Assembly (NCBI GenBank): GCA_009692205.1
Contig: SHZR01000001.1
Span: 124,001-188,000 of the forward strand
DNA length: 64,000 nt
Origin: Gemmatimonadota bacterium
GTDB lineage: Bacteria > Gemmatimonadota > Gemmatimonadetes > Longimicrobiales > Gaopeijiaceae
Direction of reading: 5' to 3'
Positions 1 to 8,183 of the stretch are shown here, piece by piece. The notes under the pieces are model-generated. The model saw only the letters and a program-made list of their open reading frames with translations. It did not search any database and was not told the origin of the DNA. A program made the position numbers and the translations under genes. Within the stretch, counting starts at the first letter, position 1; each line of letters starts with the position of its first letter.

Positions 1-2162
1 CGGAGGTCATGCGGCGGCTCGGTCAGCCCGCGGTCATCGGCGAGCTCCTCGCGGGGATCGTCCTGGGTCCGACGCTGCTCGGCCATTTCGCGCCGGCGCT
101 TTTCGAGCTGGCGTTCCCACCGGACGAATCGCAGCGCCACCTGCTCGAGATCATCTCCTGGCTGGGCATGGTGCTGCTCCTCCTCCTCACGGGGATCGAG
201 ACCGACATCCGCGCGATGCGGAACCTCGGGCGCGCCGCGTTCATGGCCTCGGTGTTCGGCATGGTGGTTCCGTTCGCGACCGGCCTCGCGCTCGGTTGGC
301 TCCTGCCGGATGCTTACCTGACCGACCCGGACAACCGCCCGATCTTCGCGCTCTTCCTCGCCACGGCGATGGCGATTTCGGCGATGCCGGTCATCGCGAA
401 GATCTTGCTCGATCTCGATCTCATCGCGCACCGAACCGGGATCGTAATCCTGTCGGCGGCCGTCGTGGACGACACGATAGGATGGCTGATATTGTCGGTC
501 ATCGCCGGTATCGCAGCCGGTGGAGTGTTCTCGCCCACCGAGCTCGGCATCACGCTGCTCTGGCTCGCGGCGTTTCTCGCCGGCATGCGCTGGGTCGCCT
601 ATCCGGCACTCCGCACGGCGCTCCAGTTCGTGAACGAGCGTGTCGACCTCACGGGCGCGGACATCTCGCTCCTACTCGGGTTCACGTTTCTCGCCGCGGC
701 GGCTACCGAGGCGATCGGCGTGCACGCGGTTTTCGGCGCGTTCGTCGCGGGGCTCCTCATCCGCCAGCTGCCGCGCGTGCAGTCGCGCTCCCTCGAGGTC
801 ATCGAGGTGTTCGTGGTATCGTCGCTGTCCCCGATCTTCTTCGCCTTCGTCGGCATCCGCGTCGACCTGTGGTCGCTCTCGGGATGGGCGCTGCCGCTGG
901 TTGTGATCGGTGTGGCGGTCTTCGGCAAGCTCGTGGGCTGCTACATCGGCGGGCGCCTCGGCCGACTCTCGCACTGGGAGTCCCTCGCGGTCGGCTTCGG
1001 CATGAACGCGCGCGGCGCGATGGAGCTCATCGTCGCGCTCATCGGGCTCTCGCTCGGCCTTCTGACGCAGGAGATGTACTCCACGATCGTGCTCGTCGCC
1101 GTGGTGACCTCGTTCATGGCGCCTCTGCTCCTCCGCTGGGCCATGCCGCACCTCCCCATGAGCGACGACGAGCGGCTGCGCGCGGAAGCGGGCGGACGGC
1201 GCTCGCTGGTTCGTCCTGGGGGACTCCGTGTGCTCGTGCCGACCGCGGGCGGCGCGAACGCCATGACCGCCATCGAGTTCGCCGCGCCGCTCATTCGCAA
1301 CACGAACGGACGGCTCACCGCGCTCTATGTGGACGAGGGCGCCCCGAGCTCGAAGCTGGCCGGCATGCTCACGGGACGTGGCACGTCCCTCGCGGGTACC
1401 AACCTCGCCGAGCATTTCAACCGGGCCGCGGCAGTCGTGAACGGCGCGGGCGACCACTTCACGGTGCGGCAGGTTCGCGCGCAGCACGTGGCGGACGCGG
1501 TCATCGAGGAATCGCGGCGCGACTACGACCTACTGCTGCTTGGCGCGGCGGGAGAGCGGATGCTGGACGATCCGCTCGCGCTCCAGATCGTGCGGACGTC
1601 GCCCATCCCAGTCGTGATCGTGCGCGGCCGCGAGGCGGACCAGCCCTGGGACGACGACAGCGCCCGCGGGGCGACGCCAGCCGGCGAGAGCGAAGGCATG
1701 TCCTTCCACCGCATCCTCGTCCCGGTGGACGGGAGCATCTTCTCGCGCTATGCGGCGGAGCTCGCCTTCGCCTACGCAGGGGCGACCGGGGCGAAGGTTC
1801 GGATCCTGCACGTGCTCAGCAAGAGTTGGCTCACCGAGGGATCGATCCCGGTCACCGACCGGCGGGACCACGAAGCGCGGCGCTCTCATATCGAGCAAGC
1901 CGAGAAGGAGATCCGCCAGGAGCTCGACCCGCTCGCCGCTGCCTATCACACGAGCTTCGCCATCCGCGTCCTCAGCAGCGGAGCTCCTCGCGAGATCATC
2001 ATCGGAGAGTCGCGCTCGAGCGACTACGACCTGCTCGTCCTCGGCACGGAGACCAAGCTGCTCGGGCAGCCGTTCTTCATCGGCCAGGGAACCGCGGAGA
2101 TCGCGGAACACGCCGGGTGCACCACGGCGATCGTGCTCCCGGGAGCGCACGGAGGCCCCTGA
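1..2162 (+). CDS. CPA2 cation:proton antiporter with two C-terminal universal-stress domains (5' partial)
   Basis: Inner-membrane monovalent cation/proton antiporter of the CPA2 (KefB/NapA-like) family, with cytoplasmic UspA-type nucleotide-binding domains. The first in-frame ATG is at 9, but the family's first helix normally precedes the RLGQPAVIGE motif and the frame is open to base 3, so the true start lies left of the window. Residues about 1-385 are hydrophobic helices with GILLGP-like and AVFGAFVAG segments. USP domain 1 spans about 403-545 and USP domain 2 about 563-712 (RILVPVDGS start). It ends convergently against the TauE-family gene. The substrate ion cannot be read from sequence. 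Confidence 0.9.
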   Translation, partial: EVMRRLGQPAVIGELLAGIVLGPTLLGHFAPALFELAFPPDESQRHLLEIISWLGMVLLLLLTGIETDIRAMRNLGRAAFMASVFGMVVPFATGLALGWLLPDAYLTDPDNRPIFALFLATAMAISAMPVIAKILLDLDLIAHRTGIVILSAAVVDDTIGWLILSVIAGIAAGGVFSPTELGITLLWLAAFLAGMRWVAYPALRTALQFVNERVDLTGADISLLLGFTFLAAAATEAIGVHAVFGAFVAGLLIRQLPRVQSRSLEVIEVFVVSSLSPIFFAFVGIRVDLWSLSGWALPLVVIGVAVFGKLVGCYIGGRLGRLSHWESLAVGFGMNARGAMELIVALIGLSLGLLTQEMYSTIVLVAVVTSFMAPLLLRWAMPHLPMSDDERLRAEAGGRRSLVRPGGLRVLVPTAGGANAMTAIEFAAPLIRNTNGRLTALYVDEGAPSSKLAGMLTGRGTSLAGTNLAEHFNRAAAVVNGAGDHFTVRQVRAQHVADAVIEESRRDYDLLLLGAAGERMLDDPLALQIVRTSPIPVVIVRGREADQPWDDDSARGATPAGESEGMSFHRILVPVDGSIFSRYAAELAFAYAGATGAKVRILHVLSKSWLTEGSIPVTDRRDHEARRSHIEQAEKEIRQELDPLAAAYHTSFAIRVLSSGAPREIIIGESRSSDYDLLVLGTETKLLGQPFFIGQGTAEIAEHAGCTTAIVLPGAHGGP

Positions 2163-2170
2163 GGCCAGGT

Positions 2171-2195
2171 GCCGCCGCCGCATGGCGACGGTGGC
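2171..2195. terminator. Hairpin between convergent genes
   Basis: GCCGCCG (2171-2177) can pair with CGGTGGC (2189-2195), including one G-U pair, in the 35-base gap between two convergent stop codons. There is no clear U tract, so termination in either direction is an inference from position. Confidence 0.35.
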
Positions 2196-2197
2196 GA

Positions 2198-3454
2198 CTA
2201 GGACCCCGTCGGACCCGGCCCGACACCGAACAGCTGCAGCACCAAGACGACGCCGAGACCCGTCAGCACGACGGCGAGCACCCGCTCGAGCACGGTGCCG
2301 CTCACGTGTCTCGACATCCGCGCGCCGGTCCTCGATCCGATTTGGATGCCGAGCACCGCGGGAATGGCGATGGACAGATCGATGATCCCGTGCACGTAGT
2401 ACATGTACGCGCTCGCCGACACGGTGAACCCGCCCATGAGCACGCTCGTCGCGGCCGCGGCCTTCACGGGCATGCGCATGATCGAGTGCATGACGGGCGT
2501 CTTGATGACGCCCCCCGCGAGGCCGAGCATCCCAGAGAGGACGCCGCCCACCAAGCCCGCTGCCGCCCCGAGCCGGAGTCGCTGCGGCACATAGGTCACG
2601 TCCTCGCCGGAAGCGCGGTCGTGGTACGCGCCGGCGACACCGAGCGGATCGGCCCCCTCCCGCACGACCTCCCCGCCGCCAGGGCGCGTGACGACGCGGA
2701 TCGCGAGCCCGAGGAGTACGACGGCGAACACGCCGCGTAGCACGCTCGGCGCGACGGCGACGACGATCAGCCCTCCGGCGACGGCGCCGACGAGCGTGGG
2801 CAGCTCGAGAATCAGCCCTAATCGAATGTTCGGGATCCGGTCGCGCAGGTACGACGAAGCGCCGGCGAGCGAGTTGACCACCACCGAGACCGCGCCGGCG
2901 CCGATCGCGAGCTTCATGGGGACGCCGAAGAATCCGGACAGGATCGGCACCAGGAACGCGGCGCCGCCGAGCCCGACCTGGACGCCGAGCGCCCCGGAGG
3001 CCGCCGCCGCGACGAGCACTCCGAGCTGCATCAGGCCGCTCGGGGGAGGGAGCGACTCCGAGCCCTCACCCGCTCCCGCGAGCAGCGCGGCGAGCAGGCC
3101 GACTACGATCAAGCCGAGCAGGCCCGCAACGATGCCGGCGAACCGACGGTCGCCCTCCCGCGCGAAGCTCACCCCGATCCATGTGAGCGCGATCGGCGGC
3201 GTGGCGAGCAGCAGCAGGATCCCGAGCATGGCGAGAGCGGCCGGCTCGAACCGCGCGAGCCCCTCCGTGAGCAGCGCGGGAGGGATGGAGCCGATCGGCA
3301 ACCGTCCGTCGCGGATGAGCGCGAGCGCGCCCCCAACCATGACGACCACGACCCCCACGGCGAGCAGCGCACGAATCAGCACCGCGACGCTCGCCGACGG
3401 GTCGTGCGCCCGGGGCGATTCGGACCGGGAGGCGGCCCGCAGCCCATACGTCAT
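2198..3454 (-). CDS. DUF1634-TauE/SafE fusion permease
   Basis: Inner-membrane protein of 418 aa. Residues about 20-125 resemble DUF1634: three helices with an LGILLLLATPP-like core followed by FAREGD. Residues about 140-418 are a TauE/SafE (sulfite/organosulfonate exporter) domain, with the GLGGAAFLVPIL repeat near 162 and its second copy GMLGLAGGVIKTPV near 307. TauE/SafE proteins export small anions such as sulfite or sulfoacetate. DUF1634 is usually a separate small gene beside a TauE gene; here both are one chain. Its ATG overlaps the CDF stop (ATGA), so it is last in a four-gene operon. Substrate unknown. Confidence 0.85.
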   Translation of the reverse strand: MTYGLRAASRSESPRAHDPSASVAVLIRALLAVGVVVVMVGGALALIRDGRLPIGSIPPALLTEGLARFEPAALAMLGILLLLATPPIALTWIGVSFAREGDRRFAGIVAGLLGLIVVGLLAALLAGAGEGSESLPPPSGLMQLGVLVAAAASGALGVQVGLGGAAFLVPILSGFFGVPMKLAIGAGAVSVVVNSLAGASSYLRDRIPNIRLGLILELPTLVGAVAGGLIVVAVAPSVLRGVFAVVLLGLAIRVVTRPGGGEVVREGADPLGVAGAYHDRASGEDVTYVPQRLRLGAAAGLVGGVLSGMLGLAGGVIKTPVMHSIMRMPVKAAAATSVLMGGFTVSASAYMYYVHGIIDLSIAIPAVLGIQIGSRTGARMSRHVSGTVLERVLAVVLTGLGVVLVLQLFGVGPGPTGS

Positions 3455-4380
3455 GTGCCGATCTCCCGATCAACCGAAGGGGGCGCGGCCTGCGGATCGT
3501 AGGGCTCCATGTGCACGAGCACGGAGTCCACGCGCGGCTCGGCGGTGCGGATCGCGCTCTTCACCTTCCCGCTGAGGACGTGCGCGTCGTGCAGCGTCAT
3601 GTCTTCGGCCGTCTGCACGTGCAGCGTGACGCGGTACACGAGGCCCGTGCGCCGAACCGCGAGCTTCTCCGTGGCCAGCACTTCGGGGACGCTCTCGGCC
3701 GCGCGGCGCACCGCGTCCACGACGTCTTTCCCCAGGGCACGGTCCATGAGGTCGTGGACAGCAGGTCGGAGGAGCGCGACCCCGTTGTACGCGATCAAGA
3801 GCGACGAGAGGAGTGCGGTCCAGTCATCGGCAGATTCCCAGCCTGTGCCCCCACGGTAGCGGCTGCCGAGCAACGCGATGCTGATGCCGATGAACGCGGC
3901 GGCCGAGGTGAGTGCGTCGCTCAGGTGGTGCGAGGCGTCCGCCCTCACCGCTTGGCTCCCGATCTCGTCGCCCACCGCGCCGACATGGCGCGAGAGCCAT
4001 GTCTTCACCGACACCACGCCGACGAGCACGAGCAGCGTCCACGGCGCCGGCGTCAGGTGCGGCGTGCGGATCTCTCGCACGGCGTGCACGGTGATGAAGA
4101 GCGCCGAGCCCATGAGGATCAGCGCCACCACCGCGGCGGCGAGCGACTCGGCCTTCCCATAGCCGAACGGGTAGTCCTCGTCGGCGGCGCGCCCGGAGAC
4201 GTGGAGCCCACGCCAGACGATCAGCGACCCAAAGACGTCGGCGGTAGACTCGACCGCATCGGCGATCAGCGCGTAGGTGTGGCCCAACACCCCGGCGACC
4301 AGCTTGGTGATCGCCAGGCCGGCGTTCAGCAGGACGGACGTCTGAGCGGACCGGATCCCGCGCTGGGTCGGGGTGGTCAT
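3451..4380 (-). CDS. Cation diffusion facilitator (CDF) metal transporter
   Basis: Inner-membrane divalent-metal/proton exchanger, 309 aa. Six helices are visible, with the metal-site motifs ALIADAVESTAD in helix 2 and ADASHHLSDALTS in helix 5 (D-x3-D and H-x3-D patterns). A cytoplasmic dimerisation domain follows (about 215-300). I chose the ATG at 4380 because it overlaps the upstream stop as ATGA; a longer frame to 4440 would run into the upstream gene. The SHHLSDALTS helix 5 and HPFGYGK-like DYPFGYGKAES are typical of CDF proteins. Metal specificity (Zn, Fe or Mn) is not resolved. Translationally coupled to both neighbours. Confidence 0.92.
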   Translation of the reverse strand: MTTPTQRGIRSAQTSVLLNAGLAITKLVAGVLGHTYALIADAVESTADVFGSLIVWRGLHVSGRAADEDYPFGYGKAESLAAAVVALILMGSALFITVHAVREIRTPHLTPAPWTLLVLVGVVSVKTWLSRHVGAVGDEIGSQAVRADASHHLSDALTSAAAFIGISIALLGSRYRGGTGWESADDWTALLSSLLIAYNGVALLRPAVHDLMDRALGKDVVDAVRRAAESVPEVLATEKLAVRRTGLVYRVTLHVQTAEDMTLHDAHVLSGKVKSAIRTAEPRVDSVLVHMEPYDPQAAPPSVDREIGT

Positions 4381-4937
4381 GGGGTGCGGGTGGACAGGGC
4401 ACGCTTCCACTCGGCCTCTAGGCCGAGCTCCGCAACCCAACGCTCCACATACTCACGATCCAAGTCCTGCCAGCCGCGCTCTAGGAGATGAACCACGTCT
4501 CGACGCTGACGCTCGGACTCGCCGAGGCGACTCCACTCGAGCTTGGAGATCACGATGTCCTCGAGTGTCGCGAGCCACATATCGACGCCGAGGATCGCTC
4601 CACGATGCCGACGCGAGAACTCCTCGACGCTGTAGGGCCGGTCCTTTCTCACGATGAGGTCCAGCTTCCAGCCCAGCCTGGGGTCGATCGCGTTGAACTG
4701 GCCGCGGACCCTGCATGCCACGAGGGCCGCCTCGCGATCCACGTAGCATCCCGCACTCAGGAGCCCGCGCACGATCGCCTCGACCTGGGCCTCAGTGACC
4801 TCGATGACGAGATCGACGTCCTGTGTCGCGCGCGGCGCCGCGTAGTACGCGGCCGCGAGGGACCCCGTGAGGATGTAGGAAACCCTCGCGTTGTCCAGAA
4901 CCGTCGTGACGTCGCCGAGGAACTCCGAGAGGCTCAC
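4377..4937 (-). CDS. MNT/AbiEii-type nucleotidyltransferase
   Basis: A 186-aa cytoplasmic minimal nucleotidyltransferase-fold protein. The GS motif is at residues 25-26, the catalytic pair D40-x-D42 sits in TQDVDLVIEV, and the third acidic residue is D93 in WKLDLI, so the metal site looks complete. Proteins of this type are often annotated as DUF6036-like or AbiEii-like and are found next to a very small partner gene. Start is GTG at 4937, overlapping the small upstream gene (GTGA). It could be one half of a toxin-antitoxin-like pair, but no NMPylating activity can be claimed from sequence. It also couples to the CDF gene downstream. Confidence 0.75.
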   Translation of the reverse strand: MSLSEFLGDVTTVLDNARVSYILTGSLAAAYYAAPRATQDVDLVIEVTEAQVEAIVRGLLSAGCYVDREAALVACRVRGQFNAIDPRLGWKLDLIVRKDRPYSVEEFSRRHRGAILGVDMWLATLEDIVISKLEWSRLGESERQRRDVVHLLERGWQDLDREYVERWVAELGLEAEWKRALSTRTP

Positions 4938-5164
4938 TTGATGGCCGGAAGCTCGATCCCGTAGTCCTCGAGAACCACGCGCCGGATCAGCTCATCATGA
5001 GTGGCATCCGGATGGCGCGCACGGAGACCGGCCAGCCGCATGTCACGCACCGCGTCGCTCAGCTCCAGCGCAACGCGGACGCGCTCCCCACCGCTCATCC
5101 GGTCGAGGGCTGCGTTGTATACAGCCCAGGCCTCAGGCGTCGTGTCGAGCGGCCGTGGAGACAT
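4934..5164 (-). CDS. Small partner protein of the nucleotidyltransferase
   Basis: A 76-aa protein, first of the operon. It is largely helical, with a central ALELSDAVRDMRLAGLRARHP segment (read in parts) and a C-terminal EDYGIEL tail. I recall small proteins of this pattern (helical, ARHP followed by a YG-containing tail) paired with nucleotidyltransferase genes, but no function is established. It has no recognised DNA-binding motif. No Shine-Dalgarno is visible; a TAGATT hexamer lies 7 bases before the ATG, so the transcript may be leaderless. Confidence 0.7.
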   Translation of the reverse strand: MSPRPLDTTPEAWAVYNAALDRMSGGERVRVALELSDAVRDMRLAGLRARHPDATHDELIRRVVLEDYGIELPAIK

Positions 5165-5171
5165 GGCAGGA

Positions 5172-5177
5172 AATCTA
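5172..5177 (-). promoter_or_regulatory. Candidate -10 (TAGATT), possibly leaderless start
   Basis: On the minus strand TAGATT ends 7 bases before the ATG at 5164 and no SD is present, so transcription would start at or beside the start codon. No convincing -35 is visible. Confidence 0.3.
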
Positions 5178-5209
5178 CTCCCTGGCGCCCGTCCGCCGGC
5201 ACCCCCGCG

Positions 5210-6073
5210 TTACCGCCCGATCGTCCTCCGCAGGAAGGCCAGCGTCCTGTCCCGGTGCTCGGGCGCGTAGAACTCGGCGCCGCCGTGCGCGGCGCCGTGC
5301 ACGACGTCGAAGTAGACGTCGAGACCCTGCTTCTCGTACGCGCCCTCGAGCTCGTGGGCCTGGTTGATCGGCATCTGCGGGTCCTGATCGCCGTGCAGCA
5401 GGAGGAGCGGCGGATCGCCCGCGTCCACGTGCACGACCGGGCTCGCGAGTTCGGCGAGCTCGGGCGTCGCGTCCGGCAGCGCCCCGAGCAGCAGCTCGAG
5501 CGCCGGCTCGCGGACGCCGAGTCCGAACGGAGTCGACTGGGCGAGGATCGTGGTCAGGTTCGAAGCGCCGTAGTAGCTGACGATCGCCTGCACGTCGGAC
5601 GACTGATCGCGGTACCCGCCGACGGTGCCCTCGAGCTCGTGGTTTCCGTTGGTCACGCCGACGAGCGCGGCGAGGTGTGCACCCGAAGAGAGGCCTGAGA
5701 TCGCGATCCGGTCCGTGCGATATCCGTACTCTCCGGCTTTCGCGCGCAGGAAGCGAATCGCCGCCTTGATGTCGTGCACCTGCGCGGGGAAGCGCGCGTC
5801 AGTGGACTGGCGGAAGTCGAGGCTCGCCACCGCGAATCCGTTCTCGACGAACACGGGTGGAACATTCGCCTTCGTGAAGTTCCGCCACGCGCCCCCGTGC
5901 ACCCACACGACGAGCGGGGGATGGGTCACGCCCGCGGGCATGTAGATGTCGAGGCCGAGGTCCTTCCCGTCGACGGACGCGTACACGATGTCGCGGTGCA
6001 CCTGCGGCGTCTGCGCCCGAGCGGCCGGCGCCAGGGTGGCGAGCAGGAGGACTGCGAGGCGGATCCGACTCAT
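5210..6073 (-). CDS. Secreted alpha/beta hydrolase (BD-FAE/carboxylesterase-like)
   Basis: A 287-aa hydrolase with an N-terminal signal peptide ending ARAQ at about residue 21, so it acts outside the cytoplasm. HGGAW at 59-63 gives the oxyanion hole, GLSSG at 127-131 carries the nucleophile S129, and GDQD near 235 and the late AAHGG supply the acid and histidine. This set fits the esterase/lipase family that includes feruloyl esterase-like BD-FAE domains. Natural ester substrate unknown. A GGAG stretch precedes the ATG. It is monocistronic, flanked by a short gap on each side. Confidence 0.88.
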   Translation of the reverse strand: MSRIRLAVLLLATLAPAARAQTPQVHRDIVYASVDGKDLGLDIYMPAGVTHPPLVVWVHGGAWRNFTKANVPPVFVENGFAVASLDFRQSTDARFPAQVHDIKAAIRFLRAKAGEYGYRTDRIAISGLSSGAHLAALVGVTNGNHELEGTVGGYRDQSSDVQAIVSYYGASNLTTILAQSTPFGLGVREPALELLLGALPDATPELAELASPVVHVDAGDPPLLLLHGDQDPQMPINQAHELEGAYEKQGLDVYFDVVHGAAHGGAEFYAPEHRDRTLAFLRRTIGR

Positions 6074-6163
6074 GGGCTGCTCCGTTCCTGGGCTGTCCGT
6101 CGTCCCTGCGGCGGCGACACTACTCTAGTCGGGCCCGCCAGCGAGCGCACGTCACCAAGAGTG

Positions 6164-6667
6164 CTACCCCCACTTCTCATCGGCGGTGGGACCGTAGATG
6201 GACGGCAGCGGCACGTCGAGAAGGCGCAGGTACACCGTGAGCTGTCCGCGGTGGTGCACGAGGTGGCTCAGATGCATGCGTGCGACATCTCCCCGGGGCA
6301 TGGCCATCAGGACCTGAGCCCCGTTCTTCAGTGACCAACCCACGTCGAGATCCGGTCCCACCACCGAGACGAGTGCATCGCGCGCGCTGCGAACCTTGTC
6401 GTCGAATTCCTTCAGGAGCGACACGGTCGGCTCGAAGCTGTAGCCGGGCGCGGCAGCGAGGTCGAGGCTACGCTCCCGAAGCGTGCTCGTGATCCAACCC
6501 GGGATCCAGGATATCAGCTGAGCCAGATGCCCGAGCGCGAACGACTTCGGGTGGGGCTTCCATGGCCCCTGGTCGGTGGGAACGCGCTCGAGGAGCCTGC
6601 GTGTCGATGCCATCTCGACGTCGAACTCCTGGATGGGGATCGCGACCCTCGTCGTGACGAAGGCCAT
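6164..6667 (-). CDS. DinB-family protein
   Basis: A 167-aa four-helix-bundle protein of the DinB/YfiT metal-binding superfamily. Candidate ligands are the histidine in LGHLAQL (near 46) and those in HLSHLVHHRGQ (near 132-138), followed by the family tail YLRLLDVPLPSIYGP (in parts). Members include thiol-dependent S-transferases, and such enzymes use bacillithiol in organisms that make it; a bshB1 gene occurs later in this window. A strong SD (GGGAGGTG) precedes the ATG. Confidence 0.85.
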   Translation of the reverse strand: MAFVTTRVAIPIQEFDVEMASTRRLLERVPTDQGPWKPHPKSFALGHLAQLISWIPGWITSTLRERSLDLAAAPGYSFEPTVSLLKEFDDKVRSARDALVSVVGPDLDVGWSLKNGAQVLMAMPRGDVARMHLSHLVHHRGQLTVYLRLLDVPLPSIYGPTADEKWG

Positions 6668-6689
6668 CAGACACCTCCCTGAGTGAGTC

Positions 6690-7382
6690 TCACAGGACCG
6701 TCCCGACGAGACGACCCACCGCCGCGGTGATCGCCATGGCCAGGGCGCCCCAGAAGGCGACCCGGATCGCGCCCCGCAGCGTGGACGCGCCGCCGACGCG
6801 CGCGGACACCGATCCGAGCAGGGCGAGGCTCACGAGCGACGCGGCCGACACGCTCACGCCCACCCGCGAGCCGGGCACCAGCATGGCCACCGAGAGCGGG
6901 AGCGCGGCGCCGACCGCGAACGTGGCCGCCGAGGTGAGCGCAGCCTGCACGGGGCGAGCCGAGAGCACCTCGCTCTGGCCGAGCTCGTCCCGGAGGTGGG
7001 CTCCGAGGGCGTCGTGGCGCGTCATCTGCTCGGCGACTTGCCGCGCGAGGTCCGGCTCGAGTCCTCGCTTGACGTAGATCTGCGTCAGCTCGGCGAGCTC
7101 GAGATCCGGTTGCTCCCGGAGCTCCGTCTCCTCACGGGCCCGATCGGCGCGCTCCGTATCGGACTGCGAGCTGACGGAGACGTACTCTCCCGCGGCCATC
7201 GACATGGCGCCTGCGACCAATCCGGCGACGCCGGCGAGCAGAACTGCCGAACGTGACGAGTCGGCAGCCGCGACGCCCACCACCAGGCTCGCCGTCGAGA
7301 CGATGCCGTCGTTGGCGCCGAGAACCGCCGCGCGCAGCCAGCCGATCCGCTCCGTTCGGTGCAGCTCGAGGTGCGGGGTCAT
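6690..7382 (-). CDS. VIT1/CCC1-family iron/manganese transporter
   Basis: A 230-aa integral membrane protein. It starts with the family signature GWLRAAVLGANDGIVST (residues about 14-30, in parts), then MSMAAGEYVSVSSQ (about 60-73), a cytoplasmic metal-binding helical insert rich in Glu (about 75-140), and three C-terminal helices. Family members move Fe2+ or Mn2+ out of the cytoplasm by proton antiport. Its ATG overlaps the doc stop codon (ATGA), so it is translated as part of the toxin-antitoxin transcript. That is unusual and may simply reflect compact packing. Confidence 0.88.
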   Translation of the reverse strand: MTPHLELHRTERIGWLRAAVLGANDGIVSTASLVVGVAAADSSRSAVLLAGVAGLVAGAMSMAAGEYVSVSSQSDTERADRAREETELREQPDLELAELTQIYVKRGLEPDLARQVAEQMTRHDALGAHLRDELGQSEVLSARPVQAALTSAATFAVGAALPLSVAMLVPGSRVGVSVSAASLVSLALLGSVSARVGGASTLRGAIRVAFWGALAMAITAAVGRLVGTVL

Positions 7383-7768
7383 CGAGCCTGCGTGTGATCG
7401 CGAAGCCAGACTGCCACCTCATTCTCCCCGATCCCGCCGCTGGCCAACGCAAACATCATGTCCACCACGTCCGGCTCCGATGCCGTGATCGTAAGGCCAT
7501 TGAGCCCTAGAAACGTGTACATGGCCTGGAATGCCGCTCGCTTGTTGCCGTCAATGAAGGGGTGATTCTGGGAAATGCCGGCACCATAGGACGCCGCAAG
7601 AGCAGATACGTCTGAGTCCGGCTGGTACCCGGCCAAATTCAGCGGGCGGGCAAGAGCAGATTCAAGGAGGCCCCTATCTCTGACGCCGAGCGACCCTCCG
7701 TGTTCTCGAATCTGATCGGAATGAATGGCCAAGACCACGGATATGTTCAGCCATATCGGCTCGCTCAC
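7379..7768 (-). CDS. doc: Death-on-curing (Doc/Fic) toxin
   Basis: A 129-aa Fic-fold protein. The active-site motif HPFIDGNKRAAF is at residues 69-80, matching the Doc consensus H-x-F-x-D-x-N-K-R. Phage P1 Doc phosphorylates elongation factor Tu and halts translation; the same role is inferred here. The GTG start overlaps the stop of the AbrB-type antitoxin (GTGA). All catalytic residues appear intact, so the toxin is probably functional and needs its partner. Confidence 0.9.
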   Translation of the reverse strand: MSEPIWLNISVVLAIHSDQIREHGGSLGVRDRGLLESALARPLNLAGYQPDSDVSALAASYGAGISQNHPFIDGNKRAAFQAMYTFLGLNGLTITASEPDVVDMMFALASGGIGENEVAVWLRDHTQAR

Positions 7769-7992
7769 TTAGAGAGCTCGCGCATCGCATTCCGATACTT
7801 CTTGGCCCCCTCCTCGTAGATGGACATCGCGTCAGCAAATGTCGGATCGAACGGAGTGATGAGGATTCCTTCTTCAGTCTCCACGAGATGGACCCGGTCC
7901 CCCTCTGCGATCCGATACCGCTCGAGCATAGCCTTCGGAATCGTGGCACCCGCCGAGTTGCCGATGGCGCGAATCGTGGTCTCTTTCGTCAT
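7765..7992 (-). CDS. AbrB/MazE-type antitoxin
   Basis: A 75-aa protein. Residues 1-48 form a swapped-hairpin AbrB domain (TIRAIGNSAGATIPKAMLERY, in parts, then GDRVHLVETEEGILITP). The C-terminal helix (about 50-75) would bind and neutralise Doc. The AbrB domain would bind its own promoter to autoregulate the pair. A good SD (GGAGAGGG) precedes the ATG. First gene of the module. Confidence 0.88.
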   Translation of the reverse strand: MTKETTIRAIGNSAGATIPKAMLERYRIAEGDRVHLVETEEGILITPFDPTFADAMSIYEEGAKKYRNAMRELSK

Positions 7993-8015
7993 GCCCTCTC
8001 CGGTGGAGCTGCTGC

Positions 8016-8032
8016 GTTATAACAACGGTAAC
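8016..8032 (-). promoter_or_regulatory. Promoter/operator candidate of the toxin-antitoxin module
   Basis: An AT-rich island contains GTTATAAC (8016-8023; TATAAC on the minus strand as a -10) and a second half-site, TAAC, ending at 8032, giving GTTA-N9-TAAC. The symmetry lies 24 bases upstream of the antitoxin ATG, where AbrB-type autoregulators bind. No clear -35. Confidence 0.4.
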
Positions 8033-8183
8033 TACACAGCTGTTTGCCCGAAAGATGCCTAGTCAGGCCGCCACGCGGGAGAATTTGCCGACGCGGATGT
8101 CGCCGCTGCGGCTCGCCTGTCATCCGCGCAATCATCGACCCCCACCAGAACCAAGCGCAACCCACACGCAGCCAGCCGCCCCG

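Noticed and set aside
296-2740. Long plus-strand open frame of 814 codons
   Set aside because: It overlaps the antiporter and TauE genes and its translation is Arg/Ala/Pro/His-rich with no family; it is an out-of-frame shadow produced by high GC.
8040-8183. Search for a gene between the antitoxin and the DUF5916 gene
   Set aside because: Short, with no frame showing family sequence or an SD; I see nothing but the promoter area at its left edge.
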